From Heliocidaris erythrogramma (taxonomy: Eukaryota > Echinodermata > Echinoidea > Camarodonta > Echinometridae), in the NCBI GenBank assembly GCA_025617745.1, contig CM046855.1:17205880-17269879 (forward strand): 64,000 nucleotides of DNA. The letters run 5' to 3'. Below the pieces are notes generated by a model. It saw nothing but the letters and a program-made list of their open reading frames with translations, was not told the origin of the DNA and ran no database searches. Positions 22,024 through 33,495 of this stretch are shown piece after piece; position 1 is the stretch's first letter, and the number at the start of each line of letters is the position of its first letter. The translations under genes were made by a program, and so were the position numbers.

Positions 22024-22744
22024 CCCCTATCACACCAAACTCCACGACTGCTACGACCGTCCCGACAACGCCGATTCTATAATTTTTGAAACATTTGTAT
22101 GAGTCGGGGTAGAATCGTGTAAAAATACCCGAATCCCGGTTAAAAAATTATACATTCCCGTTGCTGCCACGACTCTCCCCGATTGTGCCACGACTGATTC
22201 CCGACAGTCTCGATCCAGCCATGTACCAGCCACGACAGCACCCCGATTATACCCACGACTCTCACGACTGAGTCCCGACAGTAGCCGTTTGTGCCACGTT
22301 CTCGCCAAGACAGCGCCACGATCTATCCGATTGCGCCACGACTGAGCCACGCCACAGCCCCGATCTATCACCTCCTCTACCACGTCCGCGCCAAGACCTA
22401 TAAATACAGCCGATTGGCAAGCAGACCTCACTTTCATTTTGACTGGGCCACGACCAATCCGACTGCACCACGACTGAGCCAAGACTGTGCCCCGACTATC
22501 CCGACCGCGCCACGTCCTCACGACGTTATAGCCACGATTTCTTAGAATCGTGAGAGTTTCCCGATTATTAAGCTCCGACCTAAAAAGTCGTGACAGCCCT
22601 CCCGACCGTTCCCGACCCTCACGAACATGCCACGACTATCCCCGATCACGCCACGACCTTCCCGACTTGGCCAAGACTTTTCACCCGATTTTCAATATTT
22701 TTGAGTCGGGACTGTCGTGGCACGGTCGGGAAGCCCGTGTGATA
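22024..22744. mobile_element. non-autonomous TIR element packed with ACGAC motifs, ~720 bp
   Basis: TATCACAC at 22028-22035 faces its complement at 22737-22744. The following 30-odd bases of each end also align (CCACGAC...GTCCCGAC). The interior carries dozens of CCACGAC, CCCGAC and CGATT units in direct and inverted orientation. The open frames across it on both strands come from this low-complexity composition. No target duplication could be fixed. By analogy with other elements it is probably mobilised in trans. Confidence 0.65.
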
Positions 22745-22922
22745 CTACAGTCAAATAAGCCATTTCGTAATTACGATTTGCGCATGTGAAGATATAATTT
22801 TGTACCAAGTACAATTGACCTTTCTACGCTTTCAAGTGCGCACCATGATGCGCGCACCAATATAATAAATTATTACCTATATAAGGCATTTTAGCGGCGC
22901 ATTAAAAACGCATATTTTTGCG

Positions 22923-22946
22923 CGTGCAATATGAGAGCATATTGCA
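22923..22946. repeat. perfect 10-bp hairpin
   Basis: GTGCAATATG and its complement CATATTGCAC flank a 4-base loop. Confidence 0.8.
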
Positions 22947-23369
22947 CGGAACGCTGAATTCCCCATAGGCTACAGTACTAAACTTGCCTTGCAATAATTA
23001 TTATGCCGTATTTGGCCTGGTCTGTTTGCGTGCGCGCAAAGAATGCAACGCATATATTGCACTCATCTTCGATTTGTGCAATATTGGCCCTAACTCGTGG
23101 AATATTCTCTGGTATCCCATTCAGAGCCATCCAATATAATATAAATATTGTGTGGCAGACGCGTAACTGCGCGATTCTTGTGTGTGCGTGAGGGTGTGTG
23201 TGTATTTCAACCCCCCAAAAAGAGGCCTATTTTATTGAAACCCCAATCTTCGGGGTAATAAAAGAAATTATAGAAGGTAAAACAATTTCACAATAATCAC
23301 ATACACATAAAAAACACAACGGACTGTATCGTATTACAGTACAAAACAATAAATATGTCACTCTAATAG

Positions 23370-24252
23370 TGTATTCATAGACAAATGCTTTTTGCATATT
23401 ATTCAGTATTTGTTTTGGGGTTAACAATTTCGGTACCATCTTCTTTGATCAACTTTTTACACTGTTTCTTCTGGAATTTCTTTTCTCTAGGTTCAAAAAG
23501 TACTTATTGCTTTTCTCTACCCTTCTCGGCCCATGTAATTCTTGCACGAACAATTAATCCATCTACCAAGCTAGCGTCTAGCTATTCATTAGCATTTCTA
23601 ACAACATGAATCTCTTTAAGGGACCCATCTGTTGGATCTTTAGCAAGCTTTTGCTCGCATTCATTTAAACGAGTGTTTAACTCAGATATTCTATCTCACG
23701 TGTGTTGACATCTTTTCTTAGCATATTTTATAGTTAATTTCCTCGCTTGGTATTTAATCCACTCCCATTTAACTTGAATGTCTGACATACTAAAATCATT
23801 TACCCAAGTTCGCATGTTTTCGCTCATATCTGTTTAGTATCTTCCAGATATGAATTACTAAATTTCCAATGCCCTGGACCTCTGATAGCGCCGTTTCGTA
23901 GCTGTATTTCAAGAAATATTGTTGAGTGATCGGTCCTGATACCAGGACATATTATCAGCTTTTAGCACATTTTCAGTTAAAGCATTACTGATTAAAAAAT
24001 AGTCTGCATTGAATAAGCGGGTTGGATTGTTTCCAGGTAAATCTATATTTTTCAGGTTCTCTCCATAATATCTCTGAGATCAAAAGTATCAGCTAAATCA
24101 TAGATTTCGTCAACTACAGCTTCTTTTATCCCCTGTACACCTCCTTTTTTGTCCAAATTTGAATTCGAAATGCTATTAAAATCACCACCAATGATAATGT
24201 TTTCTCTATCTGCAAAGTCTTTGAGAAGAAGATGTTTTAAAGTAGAACTTTA
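23370..24252 (-). pseudogene. L1/Tx1-like LINE ORF2 remnant (endonuclease to pre-RT)
   Basis: Read on the minus strand, this is the middle of an apurinic-endonuclease LINE protein. The metal-binding/catalytic motif IIIGGDFNS is at about 24172-24198, followed by LDKKGG and DLRDI. A frame shift leads to a WREPEKYRFTW-type motif, then YFLIS near 23990. The L1-like linker motifs GPGHWKFSNS (23851-23880), WEWIKYQARKLTIKY (about 23720-23775) and ITWAEKG (about 23520-23545) follow. Frame shifts and stops are frequent, and no reverse transcriptase core follows, so the copy is dead and truncated. The endonuclease is also interrupted upstream. A continuation lies at 24855-25000. Confidence 0.8.
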
Positions 24253-24854
24253 ATGATTTTAAATATTGGCTTAATACTTATTATTGCATAGATGGCATAA
24301 ATTAAACAAGGTTATCCACATTCAACGCTTGGAAACATTTGAAGTAATGATTATTATCAATTATAAAACGGTAAAATACAGCCCCGATATAGCAGCTGAA
24401 GAGCTCCTCGAACGCTGCTGAGATATGTGACGACACACCATGGACCAGTTCTGTCTAAGCAGACGATGTCCCATAACATCTTACACATTTTTCAGAGCCT
24501 ATTTTGTCATCTCCTCTTCACTTATTTCTCTTCCTTCACTAGCGTCAGTCTTAATGTTAGTCTGTTGCCTCACTCTTATAATTTGATAAATAATTGCATT
24601 GCAATTACGTTCATTCATTATAGGACGTCGTCTGCTTAAGCAGGATCGATCCCGAGTGTGACGACATCAAAACATCGCTATATTTCTGGCGAATCCTCGG
24701 ATATTCCAGATGCTGAGAAGAGCTTTTATTTGTGTTGTTTTTATAATCATCAGATACGCAGTTGACATAAAACTTATACGATTGCCATCTGTAAGCTTCC
24801 CAGTTTCTAGTGATACATTAATTGCCATATTTGTGATTTTCTTTGAATAGCTAC
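24253..24854. mobile_element. insertion (~600 bp) splitting the LINE endonuclease
   Basis: LINE-like coding on the minus strand stops near 24252 and resumes near 24860. ACTTTAA flanks the break on both sides (about 24247-24253 and 24850-24856), consistent with a 7-8 bp target duplication. The inserted DNA contains a complete MITE at 24434-24660. Terminal repeats for the larger insertion were not recognised, so its class is unknown. Confidence 0.45.
24434..24660. mobile_element. 227-bp MITE with ACGA target duplication
   Basis: The ends begin CACAC and share inverted TAAGCAGACGAYGTCC. The inverted repeats are about 45 bp with mismatches. ACGA occurs directly before (24430-24433) and after (24661-24664). 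It has no coding capacity and is nested inside the insertion that splits the LINE. Confidence 0.75.
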
Positions 24855-25000
24855 TTTAAGTCAGTATAAAATGTAACTTGCATCTTCTCTATATTAGGAC
24901 CATATATATTGACAACACTGAATTTTATATCACATTTCAGTCACATCAACAATTAACATTATACCTTCTACATCTCTGCATACATTTGTTATATCCAGTG
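24855..25000 (-). pseudogene. L1/Tx1-like LINE endonuclease fragment
   Basis: On the minus strand KFSVVNIYGPNIEK (about 24880-24930) matches the conserved N-Y-x-P-N region that precedes GGDFN in LINE endonucleases. FYTDLK follows. This fits directly before the 24252 segment once the intervening insertion is ignored. The right side runs into an unrelated CAGTGGCGGA-type repeat. Confidence 0.65.
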
Positions 25001-25075
25001 GCGGATATAACCCCCCCCCCCCCCCCCCCTCCACTGAGCGAATTTTGGAGGTCTGGCGAAAAAAAAAATTGTCGC
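24996..25075. mobile_element. hAT-like repeat end with 19-base C run
   Basis: CCAGTGGCGGAT is followed by poly-C at 25011-25029, then a GAGCGAATTTTGGAGGTCTG segment. This is the inverted counterpart of the 21.36-kb repeat. Confidence 0.45.
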
Positions 25076-25737
25076 CACCCATTTATAACAGATTTTCCTC
25101 AAACTTTCAATGATCTAATTTTCTCATTTTCTGTTCATTTTTAAAAGCAATATGATATCAGGGTTGACTTCCCCTTCAATTTCTCTCATATAGGCTAATC
25201 GGTATTCAACTCGATTCAATTAATTTTTATAAATGTAAATATGAAATGATTATAATGTACAACTGTTTGTACATCTTATAACTAAAAATGATAAATGAAC
25301 TGAACTGAACTGAACTAAACAATAAACACAGTATACCCGTTCGTAAGTCAAATATATGACATACAAATTAAGTCAAATATGCTTTATTTTGTTTAAGATA
25401 AATAGATTTCCCATTAAAAAGATATTGCTAAAAGCCTTCGTGAGGATACAATTTCACTTTCATCCATCAATTAAGTAATAAGAAACTGAATACAAAGATC
25501 AGGTATATATTCTAGGTCTATTGTTGTATGTCTGGTGAATTATATCAAATCAAATCCATATCAAGTTATTTTCGTATGCCAAGTGGTGGTCCGTCTCGTT
25601 GAAATATGTTAGAGTACACTTTGAAACTGTGCAGATAAATTACTGACATCATGATAAAAATCGGAATTGTCAAATACCATTCTCCATGGAACTGCTTTGA
25701 TTGTAATCTGTTAAATTTGTAAATTGTCACGTATTCC

Positions 25738-25831
25738 ATCTATGCAAAGAAATTATCCGGAGATTGTCTCCTCTATCTGTCTGCGCATGCATGGAATTAA
25801 TTTCTCTTAAATTGATTTCTTTGCGTAGATA
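25738..25831. repeat. short inverted repeat around ATCTAYGCAAAGAAAT
   Basis: ATCTATGCAAAGAAAT faces ATTTCTTTGCGTAGAT. It is probably a decayed small MITE. Confidence 0.55.
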
Positions 25832-25870
25832 GTCATTCTATCTTTGAAATTGTGTGTTTCACCTACACCA

Positions 25871-26024
25871 GGGCTCCGTCTTTCAAACCGGTCTGATTGA
25901 TTCAATTTAATCAGAACTTGCTATCAATCGCAACTCTGTACTAAAGATATAGGAGTTTGCAAGATGGCGATTGATTGGGGGACTTGCGATCACTCACGAT
26001 CAATCGCAACCCAAGACAGGGCCC
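25871..26024. mobile_element. ~154-bp MITE with GGGCYCYGTCTT ends
   Basis: GGGCTCCGTCTT at the left faces the complement of GGGCCCTGTCTT at the right. The interior repeats GATTGAT and CAATCGCAA in both orientations. No target duplication is evident. Confidence 0.65.
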
Positions 26025-26131
26025 AGAACTCTAATCTAGCAAAATACCTTGCAAAGATATAAGGTTTATTCAAGAACAAACTATGTATAATTAGTTCAAA
26101 CTTCTCTTGGCGGTTGTTATAGAAAGTAGTA

Positions 26132-26673
26132 AAAGGGAAAGTCCACCCTGGTATTTAGTTGATTTGAATAAAAGAGGAAAAATGAGAGAAACAGCTAAGT
26201 GAAAGTTTGAGCAAAATTCGGTTAAAACAAAGAAAGTTCAGAATATTTAAAGTTGTAATCAATCAAACACAAAATGACAATTCCGTGACGCATCTTGCGA
26301 GTTCCTCTCCCATTTGCTAAGTAAAGAAAATTTCATAAATTTTCATTTTCCTAGTTTTTGATGAAGGAATAGATTTGTTTAATACAGGTTTTGTGTAAAA
26401 AACCCATATAAGCAACGATTATTTCTAAGGTGCATGTATGATTCAATATTTTCTTTAGTGAAAATGGACATTATGCTATCTTGTGTACAGGGCAAATGGT
26501 AGAGTAGCTCTCAAGATACGTCACAGAGTTGTCAATTTTTGTTTGATTGATTACAACTTCAAAATGTCATAGCTTTCTTATTTCTTATCGTATTTTTCTC
26601 AAACCTTCACTGATTTGTTTCTTTACTTTTTCTACTTCTTTAAAAAGTGGTAATTAGGGTGGTCTCCCCCTTT
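26132..26673. mobile_element. long-TIR MITE, 542 bp
   Basis: The ends read AAAGGGRRAGWCCACCCT. The inverted arms stay alignable for about 190 bp, including AAGTTGTAATCAATCAAACA and TGACAAYTCYGTGACG. The arms differ by many substitutions, so the copy is old. There is no coding frame. A fragment of the same family lies at 19.4 kb. Confidence 0.8.
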
Positions 26674-26679
26674 AAATAT

Positions 26680-28665
26680 TTTGAATCCATTCCTGATAGG
26701 CAAAACATACATTGGTTTAGGGCGTCTGTATAAAGACATGGTTCATTCAGTACCGGCCCTCACTGATCACTTAAAGAAGATCAATTGTTTTCCAAAGTAA
26801 AGGTAAACCACAGTATCAACGAAAATACATGGAGATGCTATTACGGTACATTCCATATTAACGGGTATCTATTTTATGATAAAACCACTCACTTAAAATA
26901 AACCCTTGATAAACATGGCCTATACAAGATTATACAAAACCATCACTGGAGGGGAACGGTGAGCAGTTGCCCCAGTGGAAGAGCAAAAAGAACAGAGTGA
27001 GAGAGATAAGGGGCCGGGAGAAAATCGTTACTGTTTTCACGAAGTGACGGATGAGCGCGCAACTAAAAGAAAGTTAGTTTTGAATAAATCGCTTTCAAAG
27101 TTTAATCATAATCAAAGCATAATCTTATCATCTTTAATATATGAAGGGCGAATAAATTTTAGGTCCTGGGATAGATCATATTTCTTGTTGACGTTATCGC
27201 CATAGTTACATCATTAGACATTATTATGGTCTGAAAGTTTGTGAGGTTCAAGATGTTAGTGAGTTTTGCCAAAAAAAGCAAAAAACTCAAAATTGAAAAA
27301 ATATTTTCCTCATTACCGTCACCTCGTGAAAACAGGGACGACATTATAATTATTTGCCCACACGCTGCCAGGGAGATACGCCTACACTACAAAGCAATAA
27401 AACTCTATGACGTTTGATATAGGTGTGGTACGGTGATCGGTCATTACTCGATCCACCTGTGACCAATTAAGATGAACGAAGCGTAAAATCAGACGATCAG
27501 GCTTTGGTGCTAATACTGGCACCAAAACGAGATAGGAATGGTCATCAAACGTAAAACAAAAGATAATTGTGCGTGGATGGTTGATATGATAATTTCATTA
27601 TTAATGGGCGCCATAAATTTGACCAGTTTCATTACCATGATTACCTTCTCAGAACCGACATGTGCTCTTTAATATTATGTTTACATATATACCTATACTT
27701 GCATACATGTACATGTACACTCATCTTGTGCTTCTAATGTTGATACAATTCCTAATTCTTAACTTATATCCTTGGCTTTAATTTACCTGCGTATTAAGGG
27801 TTCTACCAAGCAACCTTGAGAAACATCAACGAAGATTAATACACCACGAGCAATATAAATGCTAATAATAACATGCACGCCGTAATGGATGCAACTTATT
27901 CCTTAAAAAAGGGATAACGAATATCGATGAATAACAAACAAGGGATAAGGGAAGATTATGGGGTTCTTTGGGATATATTTAAGCCAACATGTAATTCAGT
28001 AAACTTCTCCCATTTGTTTTAGCCCCCTCACTTTTCATCCGTTTTATCGAAAAAAATGCATGATACGATGCAAGATCAAAGGTGATGTCTTTTACGTGTT
28101 GTGTTTTGATAATGTACTGGCTTCATTTGGCGAATCCTTTGAAAATTTATTGAATGAATCAGTAAACCGTGCCATTTGTCAGTATGCATTTTCCTACCCA
28201 TTTCTCATCACGACATGGTTGTTTTATTTTGCCATTTATCAGTTCATTTCTCCCTTGATGTAAATTCTTCTTGAGCAAGCTTCTCCTCTTGTATCAATGT
28301 TGTATTGAGGAAAAATTGTGAAAGTGACGCTGATTTTCCCCAGGTTAACTAAATCATGACATAAACGGAACGCTGCTCAACGAAGCCAAGATTGAATGTG
28401 ACGTCAGCTGACATCGTATGAAGACCAAAAGGAAGAATGTCTTTCAGTTCCAGAGATTTTCAAAATTTATAGAGGACCAATTTTGTCTTTAAAATCTGTG
28501 ACAAATGTATAAGAAAGGGAGAGAGAGGGAGTCAGGTGTGTTTATAAAAGTCGTATGTGCATCAAGAGTCGATATGGTTTACCACGGTTTGCCCCTGGAT
28601 CCTCCACAGAATTCAAAGTTATAAAGGCGAACTCCTCAAATTCCAGATTTGTCTGTCGGCGGTAA
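26680..28665. other. AT-rich DNA, no gene seen
   Basis: Two short frames (26975-27205 plus, 28060-28263 plus) lack recognisable domains, and I do not call them genes. No repeat structure stands out. Confidence 0.5.
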
Positions 28666-28671
28666 TATCTA

Positions 28672-29027
28672 GGTTCACATGACAGTCCCTAAACTTTAAG
28701 TTAAGCTAGTTCAAAACTCAAAGTTATCTGTAAGTTATAGACCGTGCGGACGCACGATTTCAATTTTGAAGTTAATCTTGTGGTTAATATTGTGATTAAC
28801 GCCAAAATTACGAGCAGCCGGGGGGGGGGGGGGGGGGTGAATCCTCACTCGTAGTTATCTACCGTGCGGACAGAATAGACTTTAAGTTAAATGCAAGTTA
28901 GTTGTTACGATTGACCTCTCTTATCATGCTAAGCCACGTACGGCGTACGTCCAGTATTAACAACGCCTGCTCGCTTGCTTGTAATTTCGTAACTTCTAGC
29001 GGTCGTTGTTTCTGTCCCGTGTGAACC
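28672..29027. mobile_element. possible MITE with GGTTCACAYG ends
   Basis: GGTTCACATG...ACAG at the left faces CTGTCCCGTGTGAACC at the right. Inside, ACCGTGCGGAC occurs twice about 120 bp apart, and CTTTAAGTTAA also repeats. An 18-base G run lies at 28820-28837. The inverted match is short, so this is tentative. Confidence 0.35.
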
Positions 29028-29233
29028 CTCGTCGTTGTTAGTGGGTCGTTATTTCGCTAACATACAGTTTGGCTAACTTGGAGTTTCGAAATCACGACGG
29101 CCCATGCGAATGAGAGGATGTTTGTGTGAACGCATATTTCGCTGGCTTCTTCATGCTAATCAAGTGACCCGTATTTTAGTGAGCTCTAATTGTATCTTCT
29201 CCTTTCGGTCGTTCACCAGAACTTCATTGAAGA

Positions 29234-29586
29234 CACATGTATCTCCTTAATATAATCATAGTTGAATACAGTGATCTTGTTTCGAATATGAATTTCTTCA
29301 GTAAGTACATCGAACACAAAGATTACTGTATACCGTAATCGCAGAAACCTTGAATCCTGTAACAGAGAGAAGCTTCTCTAAGGAATTAGAATTACTTATA
29401 TCTTTAAAGGTACAATATTGCATTTTAGCATGGTTGCGAGAGTGGTTGAAACATGGACGCAGATATCTCCCTCATATGATCATAGTTGAATACAGTGATC
29501 ATGTTTCGTTTATGAATTTCTTCAGTAAGTACATCGAACACAGAGATTACGGTATACCGTAACGGCCAAAACCTTGAATCGTGTAA
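29234..29586. repeat. direct duplication of ~125 bp, 222-bp spacing
   Basis: Copies at about 29234-29363 and 29456-29586 share TCATAGTTGAATACAGTGATC, GAATTTCTTCAGTAAGTACA and ATACCGTAA-CCTTGAATC. The short frame spanning the second copy has no recognisable product. Confidence 0.85.
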
Positions 29587-29589
29587 CAT

Positions 29590-30720
29590 GGTGTAACATG
29601 GTGAATCTTATAAAGATATTTATTTTTTGTCTTTGTACAATGTAACATCTTGACATGGTTTTAAACACTAAAATAGAAATCATTTAGTCATATGATAATT
29701 AATATCTAATTCTTTTTTTCTCTAATACATTTGTCAACTTTGCATCTGTGGTTAAATTCTGTTTAGGATGTGAAAGAAAAACGTTACCAAGCGTAGTCAA
29801 TATTCATGTCCAGTGAGAACAATAAGCATTTTATTCGTATACTACTGTATAAATAAACTTAATATTTATTCATACGTATCGTCATAATAAGAAAACTGAT
29901 TTCATAGGAACTTAATACGACTGTCGCTCCTCATAATATCTTGCTACATATCACCACCATTTGATTTGCCAAGTACATGTCTTTGCAAAAGTTATCTTAT
30001 ACCTTTAAGGCAGAGTTACTGTATCGGACAGCATTATCAGGTAATATTTGATTCAGGAGATGAGGGTCATTTTACACACAAAAACCACATCTTTTTTCAA
30101 CCCAATTAGGATATGCATTCTAAATTCGAATGCAAAAACAAAGATTTGTTTTGGGGGAGATTGACGTTCAATCGTGAAAAGTATCATTTTAAATGGAGAG
30201 TAGCAGAATAATAATACTCAGGGGGTGTAAGAACAATTGTTCAACGGGAGATTTCTAAACAAATTTACAAATCTATAACGTTGCCGTCAGGAAAGTAGAA
30301 TAGCATATGCTAACAAGTAAAAGATGGTCTTTAGATTTCCGATTTGCCAACAAGATATACAAGAATAAGCCCCTTCTGAAAACCATTATTTTCCTGGTGA
30401 TGCTACAACATGTCTGACATAGCAACTCTTATGTAGACATTGTATGGTCTATTATAACAGATGGTAATCTCTGGGAAAGCTACATACCACTGTTTCTCCT
30501 TAGTTCACTAATGATTGACAGATGATGTCATTGCAGGAATGAGATCTGGGGCATCTTTTTTTTTTTTTTTTTTTTTTTTTTTGGGGGGGGGGGGTGGAGC
30601 TTAGCATGTTTGAGAAAATGATTTCAAAAATATTTTAAAAATTTATAACAAATATAAGTTGTATGCATCCCTGCACATCAACAGGAATCAACTTGCATTT
30701 GGGTTGCAGGGGACCTGTAT
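29590..30720. other. AT-rich DNA, no gene seen
   Basis: A T27G12 run at 30556-30594 is the only notable feature. Confidence 0.5.
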
Positions 30721-30735
30721 AATATATATAATATC

Positions 30736-30740
<5 letters not shown>

Positions 30741-30768
<28 letters not shown>

Positions 30769-30900
30769 TTGACTAACGGGTACATTAAGTCGACACCTAA
30801 CAATGCAGTTTATTCCGTCATAATAGCGACCCCTACATTAGGTCGACAGTTGAACAAAGAAAAAAGAACAAAAACTGTCCTCCTAATGTACCCATTAGTC

Positions 30901-30953
<53 letters not shown>
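30741..30953. repeat. (TA)n microsatellite split by a MITE
   Basis: TA repeats at about 30741-30768 and 30904-30953 flank a 136-bp inverted-repeat element. The poly-Tyr/Ile frames are artefacts. Confidence 0.9.
30768..30903. mobile_element. ~136-bp MITE inside a TA microsatellite
   Basis: GACTAACGGGTACATTA at the left (30771) faces the complement GACTAATGGGTACATTA at the right. Insertion into TA repeats suits a TA-targeting (Tc1/mariner-like) element, but the TA duplication itself cannot be told from the microsatellite. The interior has an additional CATTAGGTCGACA copy. Confidence 0.65.
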
Positions 30954-30958
<5 letters not shown>

Positions 30959-31337
30959 ATTTCATTTATGCCCATCCACATGATTATGTGCAGTGCTTTC
31001 CAGAGAGAAAAACACATACACCCTTAAAACAAACGATCATTAAGTCCTCTATGGCCGAGCCCTATTTTGAAAATGACATGATATTGCTTTGCGATAGCAC
31101 TGTGTAAAACCTTACCACATCTTAACATAATCTAGGGGAATTTCGATTACCAAGGCTGATATTGTGATATTTATTCCGCAACTCCAGAATAGCGCATATT
31201 TTCGGAAAGGTTTCCATTTTTAATGTTATACTGTACATTTACGTTTGAAAGTTTCTCCACCAATTGGTCAATTCTAGCAAGCAAAAATGCCAAAAGAAAA
31301 TTTTTCACCATCCGGCTACAGATTGGACAAACTTTAA

Positions 31338-31616
31338 AGGGATACTCAACCGCAGATTGTGGAGGTTTTATGCCGCGAGAGGGCAAGCGTGATCGTTACC
31401 TGATCATGCCGCTGCCCCGCGGGAGCAAACTTCGAACAGGCTTCATACACGCTCCGCTTGAACTCGAGCTCTCGTGCGAGATTCGGTCGGCTTCGTGCAG
31501 TCCGAAAAATAATCCTAGTAGTCCAACGGACGCGTTCGACGCACAAACTTTGTGTACGAGTGAACGGGGCTTACGTAATCCTGACTTTCCCCACGGCCGC
31601 CTGGTGGCGTATCCCT
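31338..31616. mobile_element. piggyBac-like MITE, 279 bp, TTAA duplication
   Basis: The ends read AGGGATAC and GTATCCCT, with exact TTAA on each side (31334-31337 and 31617-31620). TTAA duplication is the piggyBac hallmark. The interior is strikingly GC- and CpG-rich compared with the flanks. Open frames on both strands overlap it, as expected of GC-rich DNA, and none shows a domain. Confidence 0.75.
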
Positions 31617-31649
31617 TTAAAGGAAATATCAAGGACAGTCTTTAGATTC

Positions 31650-33360
31650 TAATGAGCAGCCCCAAGAACTTAAAACAAGAAGGTGATCATGGTAATACGC
31701 GTACATGTTCAAGAACTTATCCTACATTACATGAAGTCGAAATATGTTTATGTTTATGTCATTACTTGATAGAATTAATATGCGCAATTCGATCATTGAA
31801 GGATGGCGTGGGAACCAGAATATAAAAAGGGGGATAGTCTTTTAATGAACCTTGTACAAATGATAATTAAGAATTTAATAAAATACCATCTCTCATAGAG
31901 GTCAAACGCAACCATACAGGGGCACTGATCAATCCGTATTAAGTGGGGATGGAGAGATACATTTATCAAAAGAATCATATAGACATTCCTTTTTTATTTT
32001 GTGAAATGGTGGTTAATACCAAAAAATGAATGCTCCCCAACCGACCCCCTCAAATATATACCATGTAATGTAGGTTCTACATGAACATATATTTTAAATG
32101 TGTCCCTACATTGAACTCTTGATTCCTCTGTGAACAAATAAAAGCCATTATGTAAGGTGCCCTATAAGCTGCATTATTTGATCAATCAACAATACTGTAG
32201 CTTGAGTAAATGAAGATTACACTAAATCCATTTCCTTATACATAAGCCAATATGCTGTAGCCCTATTATACGTGGGTTTTCTTGCTTACGATGCTAATCT
32301 TTACATCTTCTATGAAAATTTCAGTTTGCTTTTAGTTATTCATGAAAACCAAAGTCATATAGTTACCGGGGAGATCAAAATGCTCAAGGAGCTCAGGGTG
32401 GATTTTCAAAGACAGTTAGTTACCTTTTAAGAAAACATTGAGTAACATAAGAACAATGCATTCCGACAGCTTGTGTATTTTTTTAAGCAGTGGCAGATCA
32501 CTTTTAGGGGCCCTAAAAGTGATAAGCATGGATGATGGGGCGTAGGCCGGCGGACTTTCCTTTTTCCTATCTTTTTTAATTTTGAAAATTTTATGATTAT
32601 AAGTGCGTTATTATTCTGGTTACTATGGTAGTTTCATTAGTTATGGGGGTATTCAATGAAATAATTTTGAGTCCACATTTCCTTATGAATAACAGTTTTT
32701 GGAGTTTTGCGTGATGTATAATGCATGCATAATCTTTTGATTGTTTATCATTAAGCATACTTATTTAAAAGAAGACACCACTGACAAATTTTAGCACTTT
32801 TACAATTTTTAATGTTATAAAACTAGTCAGATTGACCAAAAAACTCATCGCTCAGGTCGATAAAATCATAGATCTCGATTTAAAAAAAATAAATATTACA
32901 ATATCTACTAGTACGAGCCGCAAAAATCCGTTACGTCACTGCAGCACTACTGCAAAAACCACGGCAAATCACGGTAATGCCGATATGGAGCAATACACAG
33001 ATCGCTTTCACAGCGCCTATAAAAATGCTATTTGTGAGACAATTATGTATGACAAAAAGAAAATGTTATTAATTTTTCAGTTTTTTGTATTTTTGAATAT
33101 TATCTGCTGAAAAAATAAAGTGCTTTAGCAAAATTTTTTTCACAATTTATCGAATTAATAAAATTAAAATTGGCACTACTGTTTGTCATCGTTCGTACGT
33201 GCTTCCCATTAACGCGTGTACTTTAAGGCACGCGCGGAAAGCTAATGCAGCAAGCTGCATTGTTTACGTTCTTACGTTCGCGATATAGATAGCAAGTACG
33301 ACATTAACATAAATTCCTGGTTAATCTTCAAGTAAAATCTGATCACATTCTTCAATAAGC
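31650..33360. other. AT-rich DNA with one palindrome, no gene seen
   Basis: A perfect 27-base palindrome with a single central base (ATCACTTTTAGGG/G/CCCTAAAAGTGAT) lies at 32497-32523, next to CAGTGGCAGATC, a hAT-type terminus lookalike. Nothing else was recognised. Confidence 0.5.
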
Positions 33361-33444
33361 TTGTAATCTAAGCTAAGGAGATGAATGAGGGATTTTCTGG
33401 GCGAAGAAAGATTGCTTGCTTGTAAAGATTTTGTGGGAGAATAT

Positions 33445-33495
33445 GGTTGGTACAGCGTCGGGCTTTAGCAGCTTCCTGGGTTTGTATCCCAGGCA
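33445..33495 (+). other. tRNA-like Pol III promoter pair, possible SINE head
   Basis: TGGTACAGCGTCGG resembles box A. GGGTTTGTATCCC about 30 bases on resembles box B with two changes. CCTGGG and CCCAGG pair as a T-arm-like stem. There is no complete tRNA fold by eye. Confidence 0.3.

Noticed and set aside
22051-22545. 156-codon minus-strand frame and opposing frames rich in Arg/Ser/Gly
   Set aside because: Result of dense ACGAC/CCCGAC motif repetition inside a TIR element; no domain is recognisable.
31223-31652. 140-codon plus-strand frame and opposing frames
   Set aside because: They coincide with the GC-rich piggyBac-like MITE, where stops are rare in all frames.
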